The notes: generated by a model not told the origin, from the sequence alone. A stretch of DNA of 64,000 nt from Isoetes taiwanensis (GCA_021234155.1 JAJEKV010000061.1:2009950-2073949), one strand, 5' to 3'. Shown: positions 11,850-24,419, counted from the stretch's first letter. Made by a program: numbers and translations.

Positions 11850-13640
11850 GCTCAAAGGGTTTCTTAGAAGAATATTCTTAAGAATACTTTGATGTGGTAG
11901 GATGTAAACTACATTAGTTTATTTTTTTAAATAGAGTAAAATGCAATCATAAAGTGAGCACATTCAAAGTATACACTCGTAATATATTGTAGTGCACAAA
12001 CCACACCAACAACTATTACAAAACGGTATGAAACAAGAAATAGCATGCGTGAAATATTCTCCCATGCATTCTCAAGTAAGGACTCTTTGCTAGACATTCT
12101 CTATCAATGCAAGTTGGATGGTGCCCAAGAACATAAGCTCATGGTTGATGGTCTTGCAAATACATAAATCAGATGGTTGCATGGAATATACACCCATTTC
12201 AGTTTTTACCATAACATCCAGGCATGTACATGTGGGATGCTTGTAGACCCTTAGTTTTTATGTTTCTTTTGGCCTATGCACCTTATATTCAACATCCATA
12301 TGGTGGATATTAGCCTTCTTAGATTCTATATTACATCAATTCGTAAAGCTTGGTTTCAAGGTTGCTTCATGTGGCCAAAACATTCAATGATATATAATGA
12401 ACTACTTGCAAGAGGAGAAAAATTTGTCACTTGGGGCGATGACTTACATGGGTTAATCCATTTAATAAAATAGTTTCCTTTCTGTAATGTTCACAATTCC
12501 TCACTAGTGATATTCATCCCGATGGCCAGAGACCATTTTGTGGACAAGTAGGTGTAGCTATATGCCAACAAGAAAATGCAATACTTGAAGATCTTTACTC
12601 TATAAGCTTCTCTTGACCTATGAAATATGAAGCTTGTATTTGACATCCATATAAGGAATGTTGACTATTGTGTATGACCTTATAGTTGTAAAGTTGGACC
12701 TTTGTAGTTGACATTCATATGAGGTATGTTGACTTTCATGCATGTTTACATCCAAATGAAGTTGTAAAGCATTTCTTATTGGAAGGACGAGAGACAAATT
12801 TGATTATTGATCAATTAAAAAAGGTACAATAATCTAAGACACAAACCCAAAGGGGCCCTTTGTGCAAGACCATACAAAAGCAAAATTTCTACATATTTTC
12901 AAAGCTTCATCTATTAGTACATTTTCCTAAGTGGAAAGAGTTAGAACCATTAAAGAGGCACAAAAAATTTGGAGCTACGAATATTTATATAGAGGAAATG
13001 TCCCAATAAAAGTTGCACAAGTCAAAACAATATCACTCTTTCCCCTGCCAAAGACTCTTAATTTTCTATGAAAAATGTTCCCTTAGGGCAGTTTCCCATG
13101 GGACCAAAACCTCAAGGTTTCCTTGAGGTCAAGCGTTGATCTTGGGTGTTCCAATGAGCACCTCACCAGGCGTTGATCTTTGGTGTTCCCTCACCATGAG
13201 ATGCTCAGGTTTCAGACCTAAAAATGAAGAATTGTTGCTTCATTTCTGGATGGTGAGATCAATTTGTCCTTTTTTAAATTTCTATAGTATAAACTTTTGT
13301 CTTTTCTCCTAAAACTTATCTCGTTCATGCCAAGAAGATAGGATCCAGGCATCTCTTTTGTTAAGGTTGACCTCCAGAAAATCTGGGGTCGAGAAGTTCA
13401 TGGGAAGCCGCCCTTAGGCTTTGGACATGCATGAAAAAGACATAGAAAATTATCAAGTGCTCCAAGCCATGCAAAATCTCCATTGCAATACTCAATTGAA
13501 CCATTGAAGAAATCTGCCACAAACTCTATTTCATACCATTGAAGAATCTGCCACTGCCCTGCCGATGAAAGAATCTGCAAGACCAAGCCAAGAAGCAATG
13601 GAATCTCTCAATAATCGTTCAGAAGAGATGTAATCTTGTG
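11850..13640. other. AT-rich DNA without recognised gene
   Basis: Only short ORFs are present. Weak repeats of the phrase TTGACATTCATATGAGGTATG and variants occur between 12,290 and 12,740. I see no element ends and no conserved protein. Confidence 0.4.
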
Positions 13641-15257
13641 CAGCTTTTGAGAGTGTGCGCCGGCGCACCTGTTCCAAGAGTAGGGGATTATTTTCAACAC
13701 ATTTGCTATTTTCTTGGGTTAGAATACTAACTTGAAGAGGTGCTCGCATCTAAGTTCATTTATCAACTATTGCCAGCTAGAGGGTGTGCGCCGGCGCACT
13801 AGGTCTACAGATGTGAAAATTCAATCCAACATATTTCTTGAAGCAGCCAACAATATATGCATAGCCAGAGGCAGAGTAAAAAATTAGTTGTGTTTTTGGG
13901 AGAACCGAAGCTTGAATCCGGTAAAGCTTCTAACAGAACCAATAGAAAGCATAGAAAGCGACAGTTGGACTTGAATTCGAGTTGCAGAAGCTATCAGAGG
14001 ACGAATCCATCGCTTTGCTTTTTCAACTTTCTTTCTTCACGTTTTTAGGGTCTGCACAAAAGCAACAGGAAGTGGATCTCTACATCATGTGTGCCCGCGC
14101 ACATGCTTCAAACTCGTTGGTCGTAGTTGCGAGCTTTGGGTTTGCAATTTTTGTACATGTAATTTGCTATTTCCAATCCTTTTGTGCTTTGTTCTTTGCT
14201 GGTGCAGCACATGCAATACAAAGATTATGTTCAATGTCTTCTACAATCCGTGATAAATATATTCATATCACACATTTTGCGTTTAGTTCCAGTTAGATTT
14301 TTGCTATGCTAACTGGTTAAGCATCGATTTACTAGGGCAAGTCCTGCAGCATTTGTTGTTCCATATTATAAATACATGAAAGCTTTTGAGCTTAATCTGT
14401 CACTTGGGATGCGATTCAAAATGCAATTTGAAACTGAGAGATCTATAGAATTAAGGTTATCGTTCTCTTGGTGACCTTTTGCTTACAAATTTATCTAGCT
14501 TCAATCCGACCCAGTGCTCACATATCTAGCTTCAATCCTTGCTCCAGCTTCAATCCGACCCAGTGCGGCGGCGCACATCCTCCAGAAAGGTAAGAATGGT
14601 TGGTTTTTTATTTTGTTTGAATGCATGACCACATCGGCCTACAGACCTAGTGCGGCGGCGCACCTCCTCTGGGAAGGTAGGCAAACTGCAGATCTTTAGT
14701 CTGTTCTAATGCTGTAGATAATTTCTAATGCTGTAGATAATTGAGTAATGACTGTATCTCAGATTATAAGAGCTCAGGTGTTAATTTATCTGACCCAGTT
14801 ACAGACCCAGCCCAGACCCAGTTCATAGTATTCCATGTTTATTACTGAAATTTATTACTTGAATCTGTTGAAATGTGATTACTGAAGATAATATGTTTAT
14901 TTGTCGCTGTTTCAAAACAACTGGGACAATTTGCTGCTCAGAACCTGAACCTGATGGCAAAAGACAAACTTTTGAGTCCAGGCAACATACTGCAGACCTA
15001 GTGCGGCGGCGCACCTCTTAGATTAAGGTAAGCTTTCTCATTCACATTTTGATGTCTATGTTCTCAAACTCTGTTTATGTAAGCTGCTGAAGCCTTTCAT
15101 ATCGTACTGCTTAAGCCTTTCATACCATACTCTATTTATGTAAGCTTACCTTACCCAACATGTTGCTTAAGCCTTTCATACCATACTCTGTTTATGTATG
15201 CTTTCTATCATACGGCTTTCTACTATACTACTTTGATAGAGTGTCAGGACTTACACT

Positions 15258-15374
<117 letters not shown>

Positions 15375-16045
15375 ACTAAATGATGACAGGGTTTATGCAT
15401 AACATGTGTATACCGTGTAATGATAAACATTATTAGGTGGGAAATCATGCTGAGATGTTAACTTCTTTATAGGCTTCTCTACTCGTTTTCTTTTAAACTT
15501 ACCTATATACTGGATATTCTGCATTTAAAACACCCTGTTGATTAATGACTCAGGATTTCCTTGTGTATATTGGGATGCTTTCTTTTAGCTTGATACATCG
15601 GACCAAATGCCTTGAATTGTGGCCTAAGTGTCACTGTACAGTTGGAGCTCTCAGAAGAAGATGTTTTCAAAAGACGTTGCTTTCAAGGCCGTTGTCTGAA
15701 ATATAAGCAACTGCTGCTGGACAAACCAGATCAAGTGCTTCTATTTGTGAACTGTATCAAATGCTGAATCATTCATTTATATTGAAGAAAGCTTCCGAAA
15801 GTAGATCCATTTTTTATTACTGAGACAAGAGCCTTTTACAAGAGAACATAGTAGTACATCACAGTCTGCTGCCATCAACAACACCCACCCAATGAAACTT
15901 TCGGAAAGCTTACATCTTGCTTTCGGGAACATGAGGTAATGGAGATGAGCAGCCAGAGAGAAAGCAAGAGATGCACAGTTGGTAAAAGCGATTAGGACAG
16001 ATGCCGTTTTCAATTCTTCCACAGAAATGCCCTATAAATCAATGC

Positions 16046-16194
16046 TCTTTGTCTGTATTATTATATTATTATGGTTGCCTTTGTCTGTGTTACTATATTA
16101 TTATGGTTGTCTTTGTCTACATATATTATTATGGTTGCCTTATTATGTGCCATGTTTGTATTATGGTTGCCTTATTATATGCCATATTTGTTGT
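16046..16194 (+). repeat. Short tandem repeat with ATTATTATGGTTGCCTT core
   Basis: Five imperfect copies of a roughly 35-base unit containing ATTATGGTTGCCTT or GTCTT. Confidence 0.7.
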
Positions 16195-16489
16195 TGATAG
16201 TGGTGTCTCATATAATGCAGAAGACAAAGATCTAAACCGGACCCTAGACTACAAACCCAGTGTGGCGGCGCACCTCTTCCAAACGTTGTCTACTTGTAGA
16301 TGATGAGTGTGAAGAAGGATAAAGACTTTATGTGGCTGTATTTTCATAACATTATTGTTGCTCATAGTGTTTTGGCTTCCCTTGTTTATTTCAAACAATT
16401 TGCTTTGCGATGCTCTCTTTTTTATGCCTATACTGTGGACATGATAATAACAATATGGACACTAAAGCAGTTATGTTTATCAAAGCAGT

Positions 16490-16568
16490 ATAGACAGTAT
16501 GATATATGGACATAACATAGTATGGAGTATCTTTTATAGACAATATGATGTATGGGCATAACATAGTC
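16490..16568 (+). repeat. 31-bp direct repeat, two copies
   Basis: The unit AGACARTATGATRTATGGRC... is found at about 16,490-16,521 and 16,537-16,568 and differs at four positions. Confidence 0.75.
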
Positions 16569-16678
16569 TAGAATTGCATCTTTTATACCTCAGAACCATT
16601 GACAAAATTAAAAAAATAAATAGAGACAGAATTGACAAAAATTTAAGGCGCAATTTTAGTGCCTTGTGCCAAGCCTCT

Positions 16679-16726
16679 ATTGTCTCTAATAATTTTGAAA
16701 AAATTTACAAAATTATTAGAGACAAT
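16679..16726. repeat. 18-bp inverted repeat (hairpin)
   Basis: The arm ATTGTCTCTAATAATTTT (16,679-16,696) is perfectly complementary to 16,709-16,726, with a 12-base spacer. It sits where the coding remnant of element B ends, so it may mark a small foldback insertion at that breakpoint. Confidence 0.75.
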
Positions 16727-16739
16727 CTAATAAACCCTC

Positions 16740-18784
16740 TAAACCCTTCCCAAATAAACCCTCCAAAAATTCGCACTCCCGATTACCCATTTTCCGTAGA
16801 CGTTTCTTGGGAAGATGAATCCAAACCCATTGATCTTTTTTGTAAACTATCTTCTTTCGTTTCTTTGCGAGTTTGGAAGTCATCAATTCCTGGCTTTTTT
16901 GGATTCGTGATTTTACTTCCCGTAAGATATCTGCAAAATCTGTAGCGGCTTCATCGGAAGCAGGTACTTCTCCCCCAAGTTTCGCAATTGAGGACTCCAA
17001 GGAGTATCTATATACTATTTCAAAAGGAGTTCTTTGGTAACTAAGTGCACTGTGTTATTATCGGCATCGTTCATCTTCCTTGAATCATACGCTACCACCC
17101 TCTCCTCCTGCATTAAGACCACTCCTGTTGCAATCTTGCTAGCATCTGTTAATACCAACTTATCTTTCTCTGGGTCGGGCAATACTAAGACTGGGGCAGT
17201 CATTAAAGCTTCTTTCAATGTCTCAAACACTGCATGGGCCTTTGTTTGCTAATGACTCGCCAATCTTTTATCTTCTCCGCTTTGGTGAGGTCCATTAGCT
17301 GTGCTGCTACCTTTACAAAGTTCTTGATGAATGTTCTGTAATACCCTGCTAAGCCGAGGAAGCTCCTCACTTCATGGATGTTCTTCGGTGCCGGCCAATC
17401 AATCACCACTTCAATCTTCGCAGGGCCGGTGGAAATCCCTTCCACTGTGATCACATGCCTTAAGTACTCTACTCTTTCTGTCGCGAAGTGACACTTGGAT
17501 AGTTTCGCATAAAGTTGATGCCTCCTCAACTTTTCAAGTACTTTCCTCAAGTGTTGGCATGCTCTTCCAAAGATTTGCTGTAGACTAGAATGTCATTAAA
17601 GAAAACTATGATGAATGTGTCTAGAAACTCGCGGAAAATGTCGTTCATGAGTCTCGTGAAAGTTGCTGGAGCGTTAGAGAATCCAAATGGCATCACTATG
17701 AGCCCATAATGGTCATATCTCGTCATGAATGCAGTATGGATGTCTCCTTCCTTGATTCTGATCTGATGGTACCTCGACCTCAAATCTATCTTGGAGAAAA
17801 CCTTCGCTCCCTGCTGCTGATCCATCAGTCATCTGATCGAGGTACTGCATACTTGTTCTTGATCGTGTGCTTGTTCAATTTATGATAGTCTATGCACATT
17901 CTGAGACTTCCATCTTTCTTTTTCACAAAAAGGATTGGCGCTCCAAAAGGGGAGACGGTAGATTTTATAAACCCTAGGTCTAGCAACTCCTGCAATTGCT
18001 TCTTCAATTTCGTCAACTCCTGAGGTGACATTATGTAGGGTGCCTTACTTGTTGGCTTCGTCCCTGGCTCAAGTGCTATCTTACACGCGACTCCTCTGTA
18101 AGGTGGAAGTTTCTTGATCTCATCTGGGAATAAATCATAGAATTCCTTCTTGTCTATTGGCTTTGGCAACTTGCTCAATGCTTTGGCCTCTTTGTCTTCC
18201 TCTGTTTCTGGCTCGTCAACTTCGAGCTTAAAGACATAGGCCACTTGCTCCTTCTTTATGCATCTAAGTAACTTCTTATTAGACATGCATTGCATGATTG
18301 GGGTGACTTCTTTACCTGTTATCTCAATGATTTTGCCCTCTGGCGTCGTTAAGGTGACTTTTCGCTTCCCACAATCAATCACAGCTCCAGCCAGACCAAG
18401 GTATTTCATGCCTATGATCAATTCATACTTGCCGATGTTCATCACTTCTGTTCCCATTTCAACGTTGATACCTGGCAAATCTATGTCGAAGTTGATCCTC
18501 TTTTCTGCTGCGTGTCGGATTGCCCCACTTGCCAACACAATAGGCCTAGGCTTGGACTTCAAAGGCTTTTGCTTCAACATCTCTACCATCCTTGGCAAAG
18601 CAAAATTATGGGTGCTCCCCGTGTCTATCAACAGTATGAAGGACTTGGCTCTGACTTTCCCAATCGTTGAGATGACCTGGTATTGATTCTCAGCACTCTC
18701 AGAGTCAATGGCAGCAAAGATGTGGCACTCACCCTGGATGTAGTCGCAAGCATCTTCTTCGTCGATCTCCGGGGGCGTCCCCAT
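16740..18784 (-). pseudogene. Element B pol: protease, reverse transcriptase, partial RNase H, integrase tail
   Basis: Reading down the minus strand from 18,784: aspartic protease motif [11 protein letters not shown]; then the reverse transcriptase entry ([35 protein letters not shown]); then across a stop at 17,825 [15 protein letters not shown] and [12 protein letters not shown]; then RRHQLYAKLSKCHFAT and SFLGLAGYYRTFI. The RNase H start LVLTDASKIATGVVLMQEE follows near 17,150. The metal-binding pair that normally reads F-x-D-D reads FFND at about 17,615-17,605, so one catalytic Asp is replaced by Asn. Just after LVTKELL (about 17,020) the frame jumps to an integrase tail (ATDFADILREVKSRI, VWIHLPKKRL). 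The RNase H remainder and integrase core have therefore been deleted. At least three frame breaks are present. Confidence 0.9.
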
Positions 18785-18788
18785 CCTC

Positions 18789-20385
18789 CTAGCTCTCTAA
18801 CGCCGCATTTATCACAAAGGGGCAATTGTGTGTCCAATATTCTGGCTGGAAACACCTGAAGCACAACTGCTTTTCAATACATTCTTGCCTCTTCTCCTTC
18901 GGGATGGATTGTAAGAACTGCTTCACTGCTTTGGAGTAGTTTGAATCACCCGCTTGCTCTTTGTCCCTGAAATTGACCTGCTTCTTGTTCTGCTTGCCAA
19001 AATTTGCGTTCCCTTGCTTTCCATAGTTTGCATTGTACTGAGGCCTAGCAACTACTGGGCTTGTTGCTTTTGGGCTATAGCTTCCCATAGCTTTTCCCTT
19101 GTCTTAATAGTGCTGTTGCTTCTATCCACTACCTTAGGAACCTGTTCCCTGTAAGCTCACGGCCTTAGACTCTGCTTTTGACATTGTTCTAGGGTTTATA
19201 GCTCTCATAAGCTTCCTGATCTCCTCGTTCAAGCCTTCGATGTACCCCTTTACTGCGTGTCTCTCGCTCAACTTTGGCACATAGAGCCTCAACCTCATAA
19301 ACTCTTCTGTGTACTTCTGGACCTGTAGAACTGTTGCATCATATGGCACTTGTGTTCTCTCAGCACGTAATGACGCTTAAATACCTTGGAGAACTTCTCA
19401 AATTTGCAGCTATCTCTGCTTAACCCATGGGCTTTGGAATAGCCTTTCCATCAAATTTTTGCTGCTCCCTTGAGGTTGGCTGTTGCTACCCTGCCCTTGT
19501 CCTTATCTTTCATATGATAAGCATTCCCGTACTCTCTCATTTCATCCAACCAAGCCTCGGCTTCCATCCCTGACCTGTTGTCTCCTGAGAACTGTTCCAG
19601 CTTCCTAGCTTTCCACATATTGCTCAGTGCGAAGTCGACTTTCTTCTGGTAGTCGGTTTCAATCCGACCCCTAGCACGGTTGGGACCCTCCTGGCGGTCC
19701 TGCCGATCATTCTCCTGCTCCTCAGATTCGGAGACGGAGTCGGAACAAGAGTTGGAGGAATCCGTACTAAGGGATCTCCTTCTCTGGTTTCTCTTCTTTA
19801 CCTTGTCTGTTCTGCCAGCAGGTGTTTCGGGTAGTTGGACATTCTGGTCTGGTGCAATTGCTACCCTTCCTGCTAGCAAGGCTCTTATCTCATGGATATC
19901 CGATCTCATTTGGGTGAAAGCATACTAGGGTGTACCATCTAAAGTACTTTTTAGAGAGTGCAAAACTACCCAGAAAAGTACCCAGCACTGGGTACTGGGA
20001 ACTTGCATAAATGCTGCAATAAATAATAAGTTTGAGAGTTAATCCATTTATATTAGTCTCTAATAGTATTATTATCCTCTAATACTATAGATTGACATGT
20101 TATTGGCCTTCAATTCAGAAAATTTTGATTGATTTTAATGGAAAGAAAAAACAGAAAGTACCAGTTTTAAAAGTACCCAGTGTAGGTACTTCTGAGGGTT
20201 CCAAAAGTGGTACACCGTAGCATGCTTTTACCCATTTGCGATATCTCCTCTTCCGGAGTTGGTGCCTCGAATTTTTGGAACAGGTTCCTTGGTTGAAATT
20301 GTCTTGCAGGTGTCTGCTCTTCCTGAGGTTGTCGATCTTGTTCTACATTCCTGGGTGCTCTAGCTGCATAAACATTAGATTGCAC
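18789..20385 (-). pseudogene. Element B gag with zinc knuckle, split by a MITE
   Basis: The minus strand carries gag pieces in order: an N-terminal Gln/Pro-rich part (20,385-20,218), the MITE, then MRSDIHEIRALL with a Ser/Glu-rich linker (19,909-19,690). Next come a capsid-like part (TDYQKKVDFALSNMW, then AEAWLDEMREYGNAY near 19,560-19,500), LRLYVPKLSERHAVKGYIEG (about 19,290) and a zinc knuckle at 18,870-18,830. That knuckle reads CFRCFQPEYWTHNC, so the usual His of CX2CX4HX4C is Tyr. Breaks lie near 19,450, 19,370 and 19,130. Gag would form the particle that packages the element RNA. Confidence 0.8.
19929..20216. mobile_element. Small inverted-repeat element (MITE) in gag of element B
   Basis: A 288-bp insertion interrupts the gag frame. 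Its ends are GGTGTACCA on the left and the reverse complement TGGTACACC on the right. The inside is AT-rich and carries several palindromic AGTACTTTT and GTACCCAG phrases. The target duplication is not clear: TA and AGCAT both occur near the two ends. There is no coding capacity, so a related full-length element must have supplied the transposase. Confidence 0.65.
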
Positions 20386-20712
20386 TCTTATGATTAGCTT
20401 TTATTTGTTATTGCATTGGTTGTTTGATGATATAGTTGTAGGGACAAAATATATCAAAGAACATATATAATGCCATTACTTATATTCATAAGGTACAATA
20501 TTTTTACAATTAATACTAGAGAGAAAAAGTTTAATCTATTCTTGGAATCTTCGGTATGCTAGGTTGTCTTCCAAAAACTTCTTCACTTGGATTGTGCCAA
20601 CTGTTCGCCCAAGTTGTTAAGAATGTTGGTGGGCGTACCACCTTGAAGTGCCGCTACCAGGTCTTCAATCCTTCTATCCGACGTGTAGGCCGGAGTGACG
20701 GCCAACCTGCCC

Positions 20713-21481
20713 CTATCGTCTATATGGGACTGCGAAGTCGAAGACGCTCAAAGCTATTGAACTCTTGACCAGGATGACATGGTCGATGTTCGGCGGCATC
20801 CGAGTATGCCTACCAAATCTGGAGAGGGCAATAAGCATGAAGACTCCTTCTTCTCTCTGTGGGTTAAACTGGCGGTGTATGACCGCTATCCTTCCGTTAG
20901 TGAGGAGTGGAAGGTAAAACCTGAGGGCTTTATCGTGTCCTCCCTCTGTTGTCTCTTCTCCGGTTCTGATCCTGGCCCTGTGCCTTTTAGAGTACTCGTC
21001 CATCGGTACTGCTATCAGGTCCCTGTAGTCTGCAAACATGGACCTGGAAGAGGTCAAGTTGATGCCGCCTCTTTCTAGCCCAGCTGGCACTACTGATAGG
21101 TGCTGAGCAGGAGCGCGCTTGTTGTTTTTCCCCTGATGCCCATCCGCTTCTGGATGGCTATAAATTCCTCGTCTCAGGGTAGTTCTTGTTGTGTCATCGA
21201 ATGCCCGTGTAAGTTTCAATGTCGGATGATGACTGGCCAGTATAAGTGTGGGCCTCCCTGATGCTGATGGAGAAGTCCTGAGCCTCCTGGTCGATGAAGT
21301 CATCGAGATCGGGCTGTTGACGTAGAAGATGCAGGAGCTCGTCCACCCTATAGCCTCTATCTCTGCATTTCGGGAGGTTCTTTATGTCGTGCAGCGTCAG
21401 GTACTCCTCTCCTTCGATGATGACCGGGGTTAGACTAGTGATGCCTAACCCAAGTGGAGGAGCCGTCCTCGTTACCCTCAA
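20713..21481 (-). pseudogene. Element B upstream gag region
   Basis: The minus strand has two overlapping open stretches (21,481-21,194 and 21,303-20,713). The first contains VIIEGEEYLTLHDI and LPKCRDRGYRVDELLHLLRQ. The second contains LLTNGRIAVIHRQFNPQREE and ALSRFGRHTRMPPNIDHVIL. Element C has the same order: KIIDGEEYIFATDILNLP at about 42,400 and ALSWFGHHAVIDFGMDHVIL near 42,990. The region is therefore an ancestral part of this lineage's gag, although I do not know its function. The frame between the two halves is broken. Confidence 0.7.
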
Positions 21482-21872
21482 ACCTTCTTCGAAGTCTTGA
21501 AGGTCTTCTTCTGTTTGTTGCCTTTCTCGTATGGGGTCGACGTCGATGATGTCTTCAACGTCGTAACCCTATCCTTCCTCTGCCTCTTCCTTCTGCTCTA
21601 ACCCTTCATACTCCAGGAGCATTTTCTCTTCTGCTTCTGCTTCTGTGGCCAGGGATTCAAGATCCAGTGGCTGAATGGAGGGTTCCCCTATCTGTGCTTA
21701 GGCTCTACAGGATAAAAAGATGGCTACAGCAGCAGTATAAGAAAAATACCGCTTCCTACTTAGGATATGGTCATGTAATCTAGCATGCGAGCAACTCTAT
21801 TTTCTAAATACTTGTCTATGTTTGAAATATCATTCAGAGCTGCACGGAGGGCTATTCTAGGTGCAAAATAGC

Positions 21873-22082
21873 CTATGCATGGGGGGGAGAGGGGGAGGGT
21901 TCTATTAGGGAAGGTCCTATCTTGGCGTGGAACTCAATCATGATCTCTTGGTAAAAGGGTGTGGCATTTATGGTGGCATCCACATCAATCTCCTTTTGGA
22001 AAACAGTGAAGACCGAGTTGATGTCAGCCTCAGCCACATGAGCAATGGCGTTGTACCATCGCCTGAATGATGAAGTGGCCAT
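21873..22082 (-). CDS. Small accessory ORF of element B (MATSSFRRWYN)
   Basis: A 69-residue ORF between the primer site and gag. It starts MATSSFRRWYN and contains TPFYQEIMIEF. Element C has a matching small ORF (MAPSSFVRWYN... TPYYTDIM) in the same place at 41,747-41,923. Conservation between two clearly diverged elements suggests a real product or the N-terminal piece of gag. The upstream ATG at 22,178 would add 32 residues, but the match to element C begins at 22,082. No known domain is recognised. Confidence 0.55.
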   Translation of the reverse strand: MATSSFRRWYNAIAHVAEADINSVFTVFQKEIDVDATINATPFYQEIMIEFHAKIGPSLIEPSPSPPHA

Positions 22083-22374
22083 GATGCTGATGCTGATGTT
22101 GGTTATCAAACAGATGTATAAGCACCTCTGGGAACTGGAAAATCGCCTTGGAGTAAGGAGTGATAGAGTAGGATGCAAATGAGGGTGGTGGTCATATTTA
22201 TAGGCAAAACTCTAATTTGAGAAATATTTAGGGTTTGGGAATATCTATCATTTCAAGGTTCTACTAAGCAATTGATGGATAATCTAGGTCTAAAGTACAT
22301 CCTAATGATCTTATTGTAACAAATTTCATCTAATTTGGAGGTAATTGCGATGAAATAGGGCTATTTTACTGGGA

Positions 22375-22855
22375 CCACTCACACAGTGCGCGAGAGGCAC
22401 TTTCAAAACTTTTGAAAAGGGTCCTGATGCACTCTGTGAGGGGTGGGCTCCTGTTTGGGTCCCAGATGGCTTTAAAATTATGATATAAGGGCAGAATCCT
22501 ACTTATCTCGCTGAGTTAAGGCGATATGTGCCCTTACTTTCTAGATTTCGACAAATCTAGACATACATCAGTGGCCAAACACTCTCGCAGTGCACGAGAG
22601 GCACTTTCAAAACTTTTGAAAAGGCCCTGGGCGCAGTCTGTGAGGGATCGCTCCTTTTTTGCTCTAATTTTAGTTTTCTAAACAGTTTCTTAGTGTTAGA
22701 ACATACTTTCCTAGCTTAAATTCAAATTTTAAGCTACCCTGAGCTATCAGATTAATCATGCATCTATCTAGGTCAAAATAGGTCAACCACTCACACAGTG
22801 CGTGAGATTCTTGTTCAAAAATTTTGAACTGCCTTGGGCGCACTCTGTGAGGGGT
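22375..22855 (-). repeat. Three hairpin repeats in the leader of element B
   Basis: Copies lie at 22,375-22,446, 22,574-22,646 and 22,785-22,855. Each has outer arms of the type CTCACACAGTGC and GCACTCTGTGAG, an inner palindrome such as TTCAAAACTTTTGAA, and a spacing of about 200 bp. They lie in the untranslated leader between primer site and small ORF, where RNA dimerisation or packaging signals are expected. Element C has two different hairpin-ended repeats in the equivalent place (41,185-41,263 and 41,382-41,457). Confidence 0.75.
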
Positions 22856-23059
22856 TACTCCCTCTGGCCTGAATTTTTCAGGGTTTCTACTATTTCTTTC
22901 TATCTTAATATTATCCTACTTTACTGTTCTAAGGATCGGTAATTTTTTTTTCCTAATTTTCGAGGTTCATGCTTGGGTGGTTATTCCCAAGGCTGAAGAT
23001 CTACTCTTAGTCCCAACAGGGAAATGGTCAGTGCCCGATCTTGGTCTACCAAGATCATG

Positions 23060-23071
23060 GCTCTGATACCA
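23060..23071 (-). promoter_or_regulatory. Primer binding site, initiator Met tRNA
   Basis: The minus strand reads TGGTATCAGAGC, the usual plant retroelement site complementary to the 3' end of initiator methionine tRNA. It lies one base inside the LTR end. Confidence 0.9.
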
Positions 23072-23072
23072 C

Positions 23073-24007
23073 GGTGACGACCCTACTTCTTCTACGATGC
23101 TCCCATCATATTGGAAGGCGGAGTTCATCCTCCTGGCAACCACGCTGACAGAGGCAATCCTTTAGCAATGGATCGATGAGGAAGAATGGATGGGTCATTT
23201 GTTCCATCTTTCCTCGGGACCGACCTAGCTGCGGAAGCGTGAATAAACGTAAGCACATGACATCAAATGCAAATAAAGTCACCCCGAAGGGTGACTGCAC
23301 CATAACATACATGTATAAACACATCAACAATATCATCATCACATGGGAGATCCTACCCAAGGCTCAGACTCTAGGGTATGGACTGACAGCTTGGGTCTCC
23401 AGAAGCCATTGCAGACAAAATTCATAAGAGCGGATTGGGCTGGCATAGGAACATGGCTGTTGGGTAGTCCGCTCCATCCGCCCTTCCCAGTGTACACTTT
23501 GCAGAGTAGGTTGAAGAGTCTAGGGACTGGACCATAGCCTGCCGGGTACGTAGCCAAAGGGGCTACTACTGGATTTCATCTCCCCAGCCCTGATGAGGCA
23601 GGAGGAGGATCACCCCCTCCAAAGGCATGCATGCCCATCACAGGCGGCTAGAGGGCCACTGTCCTTCTTTGCCTTGAACCTCATTGAAGGTGACTCATCA
23701 CCCAAGAGGTGTCGAGCTCATGCCTTACCACATGCAGTGGCAAGCCATTAAGCCTAGCCTGCTAAGATCCTTGGTAGGCTTTACACACTAGAGGGATTAG
23801 TCCGTGATGGGATAAGTCCCCCTTATACCATCGGTCTAGCCTCGCCACTCACAACCAGGCGGGCTCTTGTACACGGGCCGCATTAATTGGGAATTAATGA
23901 GGTTATCTAGAATCATCTGCTACTGAAGGTTTCAGGGCCTCTACCCCCCTTCTCACATACACCGAAGAGCATAGAATGGAACATCATCATCGTAAAAGAA
24001 CCGGGAT
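23073..24007 (-). repeat. 5' LTR of element B, downstream part
   Basis: The LTR runs to its end (CGTCACC) beside the primer site. It is interrupted at 24,007 by the transposon. The other part lies at 32,885-33,449. Confidence 0.7.
24004..24007. repeat. Left GGAT target site duplication of the transposon
   Basis: GGAT precedes the left inverted end. The matching copy is at 32,885-32,888. Confidence 0.65.
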
Positions 24008-24037
24008 AACAAAGTTTAAAATGAAACGCACTTATTT
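24008..24037 (+). repeat. Left terminal inverted repeat
   Basis: AACAAAGTTTAAAATGAAAC and onward. It matches the reverse complement of 32,855-32,884 at 29 of 30 bases. Confidence 0.9.
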
Positions 24038-24419
24038 GCTGGAAACGCACTTCAAAAGGAATCTTTGAAAGATTCCCTAAAATTCCCTTAAAAAAGTCCA
24101 TTTTTAAGATTTTTTTGTGACAGGTGTGACAATTTAAGTAATTTAGGTACCATTTTTGAGGGGTTGATTGAACATAACTTTCGTGCAAAAATTTTAAATA
24201 GCAATTTTCATCCTCCTAAACTAGAACAAAAAATAGTTACTTTTATAAAGTGTAGCAAAAAAGGGGCAATAAAAAAAATAGCAAGGGTAGTAGAGTGACA
24301 AAGAAGTGATATATTCAAGGTTGTGAAAATTGTACAAAATTATGAACAAAATTGTCAAAAATATAGGATATTTTGACAGACAATCATCACCTGCACTTTC
24401 TGTTCTTTACATGTTCGAG

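Noticed and set aside
19929-20216. Assigning the gag insertion to a named MITE superfamily
   Set aside because: Terminal repeat is only 9 bp and the target duplication is ambiguous.
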